A DNA stretch of 33,621 nt from Thermoleophilia bacterium (lineage in GTDB: Bacteria > Actinomycetota > Thermoleophilia > Gaiellales > JAICJC01): the NCBI GenBank assembly GCA_025934255.1, contig JAICYJ010000033.1:1-33621 (forward strand), given 5' to 3'. This document shows, one piece after another, positions 30,126 through 33,621 of the stretch; the stretch's first letter is position 1; every line of letters starts with the position of its first letter. The position numbers and the translations under genes are program-made. The notes below the pieces were generated by a model. The model did no database searches. It had not been told where the DNA came from and saw only the letters and a list, made by a program, of their open reading frames with translations.

Positions 30126-30131
30126 CATAGT
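30126..30131 (+). promoter_or_regulatory. Possible leaderless-type -10 (CATAGT)
   Basis: CATAGT followed by GAGACC and the GTG at 30138. It has the same spacing as the others but lacks the first T. Confidence 0.35.
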
Positions 30132-30137
30132 GAGACC

Positions 30138-30677
30138 GTGACCCATAAAGCCAATCGCGTCGTCCCGGTGGCCGCGGCGTTCGCGGCGATCCTGCCGCTG
30201 GCGGCGCTGCTGGGCGTCGTGGCCGCGGTGGTGGCAACCGTCAACCGGCTGGCCGGGCCGGTCTGGATGCCGGCGGCGGCAGCGGTCGCCGCGATGGCAG
30301 CCGCCGCAGCCTGGCAGTCGTGGGGCGCGCCGAGGTGGGGTCGCAAGATCCCGATCGAGCCGCTGCCCGACGGCATGGAGGTGATCGAGCCGGGCGGATC
30401 CGCGCGGCGCCTCGCGATCAAGATGTCCGGCTCGCTGCTGATGCCACTGTTTCTCGGCGCGGTGCGGCGGCACAGCCTGCCCAGCGATCTGCTCCTGACC
30501 GCCGCTGCACCGATGTTCTACGGCTGGTGGGTCGGGCGCGTGTTCATGATCTCGCGCCGCGTCGAAGGCATCGACCGTCAGCTGCACGGGACGCTGCTGG
30601 CGGCCGCCGGTCCGTTCGAGGCCTGCGGCGGCAACCGGCGGCTGTTCGCCATCAGGCCGCCGCTCCCTCAGAGGTAG
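30138..30677 (+). CDS. Membrane protein, function unknown
   Basis: From a GTG at 30138 this is 179 residues. Two hydrophobic segments come first (VVPVAAAFAAILPLAALLGVVAAVVA and MPAAAAVAAMAAAAAW), then a charged stretch (GRKIPIEPLPDGMEVIEPGG), an internal hydrophobic part (LLMPLFLGAV) and AAPMFYGWWVGRVFM. I know no family for it. Earlier starts in the same frame give residues that look non-coding. The end overlaps the convergent gene at 30668-31045 by 10 bases. Confidence 0.6.
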   Translation: MTHKANRVVPVAAAFAAILPLAALLGVVAAVVATVNRLAGPVWMPAAAAVAAMAAAAAWQSWGAPRWGRKIPIEPLPDGMEVIEPGGSARRLAIKMSGSLLMPLFLGAVRRHSLPSDLLLTAAAPMFYGWWVGRVFMISRRVEGIDRQLHGTLLAAAGPFEACGGNRRLFAIRPPLPQR

Positions 30678-31045
30678 TAGCGCTTCGACTCGTTCCAGGC
30701 GTAGTACATGGCGAACAGCCCGCCGAAGAACGCGGCCAGCACCGGCACCGAGAACGCGCCCAGGTCGATCAGCTGGAACTGCGCCAGCGAGTAGAGCGCG
30801 GCCGACACGGTGACCGCCCCCAGCCCCAGGTAGAGGATGTTGCGCTGGCGGTCGGGCATCAGCGAGATCGCCATCCGGTTGCGGTGGTACCAGCCGTAGC
30901 CGAAGTACCAGAGCAGGCAGATGAAGATCAGGCTGATCGCGCCCAGGATCGCGCTGAAGATGGCCGAGGACACCTCGAAGAAGACCGTCGCCACGGCGGC
31001 GATCGCGATCACGATGGCGAACCCGCGCAGATTGTCGCGATCCAT
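30668..31045 (-). CDS. Small membrane protein, four helices, function unknown
   Basis: This 125-residue protein has four hydrophobic segments: FAIVIAIAAVATVFFEV, AILGAISLIFICLLWYFGYGW, ILYLGLGAVTVSAALYSL and FSVPVLAAFFGGLFAMYYAW. A basic loop HRNRMAISLMPDRQRN lies between the second and third. No known family is evident. Its ATG overlaps the stop of the preceding membrane gene by one base (TGATG), so the two are translated from one message and probably act together. Confidence 0.7.
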   Translation of the reverse strand: MDRDNLRGFAIVIAIAAVATVFFEVSSAIFSAILGAISLIFICLLWYFGYGWYHRNRMAISLMPDRQRNILYLGLGAVTVSAALYSLAQFQLIDLGAFSVPVLAAFFGGLFAMYYAWNESKRYYL

Positions 31046-31404
31046 CAGGCCGGCCCTGTCATGTAGGCACGTACTCCCAGCGCCGCCACCACCGTGGCGC
31101 CGATCGCGAAGTAGAGCAGGTTCTTGCGTCCGTCCTCACCCCGCAAAGCATAGGGGTAGGCGATCGCGAGCAGCGGTAGCAACCCGTACGCGAAGTGCAG
31201 CTTGTCGCCCGGGCGATAGCCGTCGGAGAGCAGGATCAGGCCCAGCGTTGCCTGCGCGATCACCATCGTCTGGGAGAGCGCCAGCAGCTGCATGTAGATG
31301 CCGGCGGGCGGCCTGTCCCGGCGGTAGGCGATCAATCCCCAGATGCCCACGATCGCGTTGGTCACGATCAGGAGCGTCCCCACCACCATGTGCACCTCGG
31401 GCAT
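31045..31404 (-). CDS. Small membrane protein, four helices, function unknown
   Basis: This 119-residue protein has hydrophobic segments VHMVVGTLLIVTNAIVGIWGLIAY, YMQLLALSQTMVIAQATLGLILL, HFAYGLLPLLAIAYPYAL and LLYFAIGATVVAALGVRAYM. Histidines in or near membrane helices (VHMVVG, LHFAYG) recall small heme-binding membrane proteins, but I cannot assign a function. It is the first gene of a two-gene unit and is joined to its downstream partner by TGATG. TAGCGT lies 6 bases before the ATG. Confidence 0.7.
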   Translation of the reverse strand: MPEVHMVVGTLLIVTNAIVGIWGLIAYRRDRPPAGIYMQLLALSQTMVIAQATLGLILLSDGYRPGDKLHFAYGLLPLLAIAYPYALRGEDGRKNLLYFAIGATVVAALGVRAYMTGPA

Positions 31405-31410
31405 GGCGCC

Positions 31411-31416
31411 ACGCTA
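31411..31416 (-). promoter_or_regulatory. Leaderless-type -10 (TAGCGT), two-gene membrane operon
   Basis: TAGCGT followed by GGCGCC and the ATG at 31404 on the reverse strand. Confidence 0.5.
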
Positions 31417-31444
31417 TCAGGCGGGTTTGCCCCCACCCCCGCAC

Positions 31445-31450
31445 TACAGT
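31445..31450 (+). promoter_or_regulatory. Probable -10 (TACAGT), peroxiredoxin gene
   Basis: TACAGT lies 36 bases before the ATG at 31487. This gives a leader of roughly 30 bases that contains an AAGGAG ribosome site, so this gene is not leaderless. Confidence 0.4.
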
Positions 31451-31486
31451 ACGGCCCAGCAACGCACCCGTTCCCAAGGAGTAACG

Positions 31487-31966
31487 ATGCTCGAGGTTGG
31501 CCAGCCGGCTCCGCCGTTCTCACTGCAGTCAGACACCGAGGAGACGGTGTCGCTCGACGATCTCAAGGGCCGGCCGGTGGTCGTCTACTTCTACCCCAGG
31601 GATGACACGCCCGGGTGCACCCGCCAGGCCTGCAGCATCCGCGACAGCTGGGCGGAGTTCGGGCGGATCGGCGCGAACGTGATCGGCGTCAGCCCGCAGT
31701 CGCCGGAGTCGCACCGCAGGTTCAAGGAGAAGTACGGGCTGCCGTTCCCGCTGCTGGCAGACACCGAGCACACGATGGCCGAGGACTACGGCGTGTGGGT
31801 CGAGAAGAAGAACTACGGCAAGACCTCGATGGGGATCGAGCGCTCGACCTTCGTGATCGACGCCGACGGCAACCTGGCCGCGATCAAGCGCCGGGTGAAG
31901 CCGGATGAGCACACCGCGTGGGCGCTGGTCGAGATCGAGAAGCTGACGGCCGGGGCGACCAGCTGA
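31487..31966 (+). CDS. bcp: Bcp-type thioredoxin-dependent peroxiredoxin
   Basis: This 159-residue cytoplasmic peroxidase reduces hydroperoxides with electrons from thioredoxin. The AhpC/TSA fold is clear: EVGQPAPPFSL, VVVYFYPRDDTPGCTRQACSIRD, VIGVSPQSPESHRRFKEKYGLPFPLLAD and STFVIDADG. Cys44 is the peroxidatic residue. Cys49, five positions later, is the resolving residue typical of the Bcp/PrxQ subgroup. The ATG at 31487 has AAGGAG six bases upstream, one of the few clear Shine-Dalgarno sites in the window. The stop overlaps the downstream CoA-transferase coding frame. Confidence 0.95.
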   Translation: MLEVGQPAPPFSLQSDTEETVSLDDLKGRPVVVYFYPRDDTPGCTRQACSIRDSWAEFGRIGANVIGVSPQSPESHRRFKEKYGLPFPLLADTEHTMAEDYGVWVEKKNYGKTSMGIERSTFVIDADGNLAAIKRRVKPDEHTAWALVEIEKLTAGATS

Positions 31967-33153
31967 GCGGCGCGCTCCCGCTGGCAGGCCTGCGCGTCCT
32001 CGACCTGACGCAGGTGCTGGCGGGCCCCTACTGCACGATGATGCTGGGCGACCTGGGCGCCGACGTGGTCAAGGTCGAGCGGCCCGGCGACGGCGACGGC
32101 AGCCGCCGCTGGGGGCCGCCGTTCGAGGGCGGCGAGAGCGCCTACTTCATGCAGGTCAACCGCAACAAGCGGTCGATCGCGGTCGACCTGCGCGACGACG
32201 CGGGCCGCGAGGTGGTGCGGCGGCTGATCGGCCGCTGCGACGTGCTGCTGCACAACTTCCTGCCGGCGGCGGCGCTGCGCTACGAGGTGGACTGGGCGGC
32301 GGTGCGGGCGGTGAACCCGATGGTGGTGCACTGCACGATCGCGGGCTACCCGTCCGACGGGCCGGACGCGGAGCGGCCCGGGTACGACTTCCTGATGCAG
32401 GGGCTGGGCGGGATCATGAGCATCACCGGGGAGCCCGACGGCGAGCCGATGAAGGTGTCCGTTGCCATCTCCGACATCGTGGCCGGGCTGTTCGCGTGCT
32501 CGGCGGTGCTGGCGGCGCTGCACGAGCGCGAGCGCAGCGGGCGGGGACGCAGCTGCGAGGTATCGCTGCTGGACGCGCAGGTGGCGTGGCTGGCGAACCG
32601 GGCCGGAGACTGGCTGATCAGCGGCATCGAGCCGAAGCGGCTGGGAAACGCGCATCCGTCGATCGTGCCCTACGAGACGTTCCGGGCGGCCGACGGATAC
32701 GTGAACCTGGCGGTGGGCACGGACGACCACTTCCGCCGCTTCTGCGCCGAGGCCGGGCGCGGTGACCTGGCGACGGATCCGCGCTGGCAGACCAACGCGG
32801 GGCGCGTGGAGGGCCGCGACGTGCTGGTGCCGCAGCTGCGGGAGCTGCTGGCAGGACGCAAGGTGGCGGAGTGGAGCGAGGTGCTGGAGCGCGCGCACGT
32901 GCCGGGCGGGCCGGTGCTGTCGATCCCGGAGACGTTCGCGGGGCCGGCGGCGCACATGGTGGAGCGGGTGCAGCACCCGGCGGCGGGTGAGATCGGGCTG
33001 GTGCGCTCGCCGATGCGCTTCGAGGCCGACCGGCCGGGCAGCCGGCTGCCGCCGCCACGGCTGGGCGAGCACGCCGCCGAGGTGCTGGCCGAGCTGGGCT
33101 ATGGCGAGGGCGAGATCGCCGAGCTGCTGACGGGCGCCTGCAAGCCTCGCTAG
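31918..33153 (+). CDS. CoA-transferase family III (CaiB/BaiF) protein
   Basis: Family III enzymes move coenzyme A between carboxylic acids through an aspartyl-CoA intermediate. Family features visible are LAGLRVLDLTQVLAGPYCTMMLGDLGADVVKVERPG at the N-terminus, FMQVNRNKRSIAVDLR, RPGYDFLMQGLGGIMSITGEPDGEPMK with the probable catalytic Asp in GYD, and VSLLDAQVAWLANRAGDW. Length (~400) is normal and the substrate is unknown. The GTG at 31918 lies 49 bases inside bcp and gives ~18 non-family residues. The family-like part begins at the CTG at 31963, which overlaps the bcp TGA as CTGA, so a CTG start coupled to bcp is plausible. The TAG stop at 33151 also forms the first bases of the tRNA-Leu -10 box. 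Confidence 0.88.
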   Translation: MGAGRDREADGRGDQLSGALPLAGLRVLDLTQVLAGPYCTMMLGDLGADVVKVERPGDGDGSRRWGPPFEGGESAYFMQVNRNKRSIAVDLRDDAGREVVRRLIGRCDVLLHNFLPAAALRYEVDWAAVRAVNPMVVHCTIAGYPSDGPDAERPGYDFLMQGLGGIMSITGEPDGEPMKVSVAISDIVAGLFACSAVLAALHERERSGRGRSCEVSLLDAQVAWLANRAGDWLISGIEPKRLGNAHPSIVPYETFRAADGYVNLAVGTDDHFRRFCAEAGRGDLATDPRWQTNAGRVEGRDVLVPQLRELLAGRKVAEWSEVLERAHVPGGPVLSIPETFAGPAAHMVERVQHPAAGEIGLVRSPMRFEADRPGSRLPPPRLGEHAAEVLAELGYGEGEIAELLTGACKPR

Positions 33154-33156
33154 AAT
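33151..33156 (+). promoter_or_regulatory. -10 box TAGAAT of tRNA-Leu, overlapping a stop codon
   Basis: TAGAAT lies 13 bases upstream of the tRNA 5' end. A CTGACG at 33127-33132 with an 18-base spacer is a fair -35. The TAG is also the stop codon of the CoA-transferase gene. Confidence 0.55.
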
Positions 33157-33169
33157 CAGCTCTCCCCGC

Positions 33170-33253
33170 GCGGATGTGGCGGAATTGGTAGACGCGCACG
33201 GTTCAGGTCCGTGTGGCCGTAAGGTCGTGGAGGTTCAAGTCCTCTCATCCGCA
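33170..33253 (+). tRNA. tRNA-Leu(CAG)
   Basis: This is an 84-base class II tRNA. The acceptor GCGGATG pairs with CATCCGC and the discriminator is A. The D-arm contains GAATTGGTAGAC. The anticodon stem CACGG/CCGTG holds TTCAGGT, so the anticodon is CAG. A variable arm GGCCGTAAGGTC is present. The T-arm is GGAGG TTCAAGT CCTCT. CCA is not encoded. The length, long variable arm and discriminator A all fit leucine. Confidence 0.96.
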
Positions 33254-33621
33254 TAGCTCCAACCCGTATGGTTATACGGAAAGTGTGCCGGCGGTAGCGG
33301 TTTTGGTAGCGGAACCACGGCCAGCATCGAGGCCGACGCGGGTTCGACCGCTCCGGCCGCGGTGCTCATAAGCGGACTTCCCGTACACCGAAGGGCGCAC
33401 GGTACCCAGTGCCGTCAAAGTGCTCGGCTCTTCCTGAGGACGGCAGCAGCGCGGCGTCCCCGTTGCAGGCGAGGCGCGCATCGTTTGCAGTTGCCGACCG
33501 GCGTCGGAAAGGTCCCGCCTTCGAAAGCGGTCACGCAACGATCTTGGTGCACGCAGCCGCCGCGGCCGTCAAAGTGGCTGCTCCACATCAGCCTCACCGG
33601 TCAGGGGTGCTTGCGTCCGGC
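33254..33621. other. Downstream of tRNA-Leu: no convincing gene; small hairpin and a repeated octamer
   Basis: A perfect 6-base stem (33264-33269 with 33274-33279, loop GGTT) follows the tRNA by 10 bases. It could be a weak terminator, although no T-run follows. GGTAGCGG occurs twice 12 bases apart (33293-33300 and 33305-33312). Open frames here are short and without family resemblance. Because tRNA 3' ends are common integration sites, attachment-site function is possible but unsupported within the window. Confidence 0.4.

Noticed and set aside
33330..33360. T-arm-like CGGGTTCGACC suggesting another tRNA
   Set aside because: No matching acceptor, D-arm or anticodon arm can be drawn around it.
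33272..33538. 88-codon reverse-strand frame after tRNA-Leu
   Set aside because: Arg/Thr/Gly-rich, without recognisable motifs, start signal or family resemblance.
1..33621. CRISPR array, insertion sequence or rRNA
   Set aside because: No regularly spaced repeats, transposase motifs or rRNA-like sequence were seen on either strand.

Overview
The window is GC-rich (about 70% over most of its length) and reads as chromosomal DNA of a high-GC Gram-positive. Actinobacterial markers are a WhiA-family regulator beside a YvcK homologue, a coproheme-decarboxylase-type HemQ, Tad-type pseudopilins, DUF5996 and DUF3467 proteins, and many starts that look leaderless. Lineage placement in Thermoleophilia is an inference from overall protein flavour, not something I could test.

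Layout. 1-443: 3' end of a DUF5996 gene. 472-544: tRNA-Gly(CCC), reverse strand. 545-6029: a lower-GC island with three secreted or membrane-anchored proteins (CBM-FN3-phosphoesterase, GH26-like glycosidase, CBM-FN3-LamG). It is closed at 6037-6068 by a second copy of the 5' half of the tRNA-Gly. 6101-10075: a lipoprotein-like protein, an orphan triple-PAS histidine kinase, an SRPBCC protein and two small unknown genes. 10107-13982: argS diverging from a DUF3467 gene, then an M48 peptidase diverging from a metallophosphoesterase. 13990-21101 (reverse): yvcK-whiA-[structured RNA and terminator]-gap-pgk-tpiA-gpmI-ECF sigma factor. This is a glycolytic operon tied by 4-base GTGA overlaps, with a sigma factor at its tail. 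21165-23676: a class I methyltransferase convergent with uvrC. 23720-26168 (reverse): two TadE-like pseudopilins and a Tad/NlpC-P60 fusion. 26267-30069: hemQ, an NhaA-DsbA fusion, a small membrane protein and an orphan DNA methyltransferase. 30138-31404: three membrane proteins. 31487-33153: a Bcp peroxiredoxin overlapping a CoA-transferase family III gene. 33170-33253: tRNA-Leu(CAG). The last ~370 bases hold no convincing gene.

Regulation visible in sequence. At twelve starts a TAnnnT hexamer lies exactly 6-7 bases before the start codon, and a thirteenth has CATAGT at 6. That is the expected geometry for leaderless mRNAs, and it helped choose several starts. The most interesting regulatory region is 19006-19228. 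There a long rod-like inverted repeat and a strong intrinsic terminator lie between whiA and gap, ending only ~25 bases before the gap start codon. This suggests either a small RNA or an attenuator controlling the glycolytic operon.

I found no CRISPR array, complete insertion sequence, integrase, rRNA or phage module.
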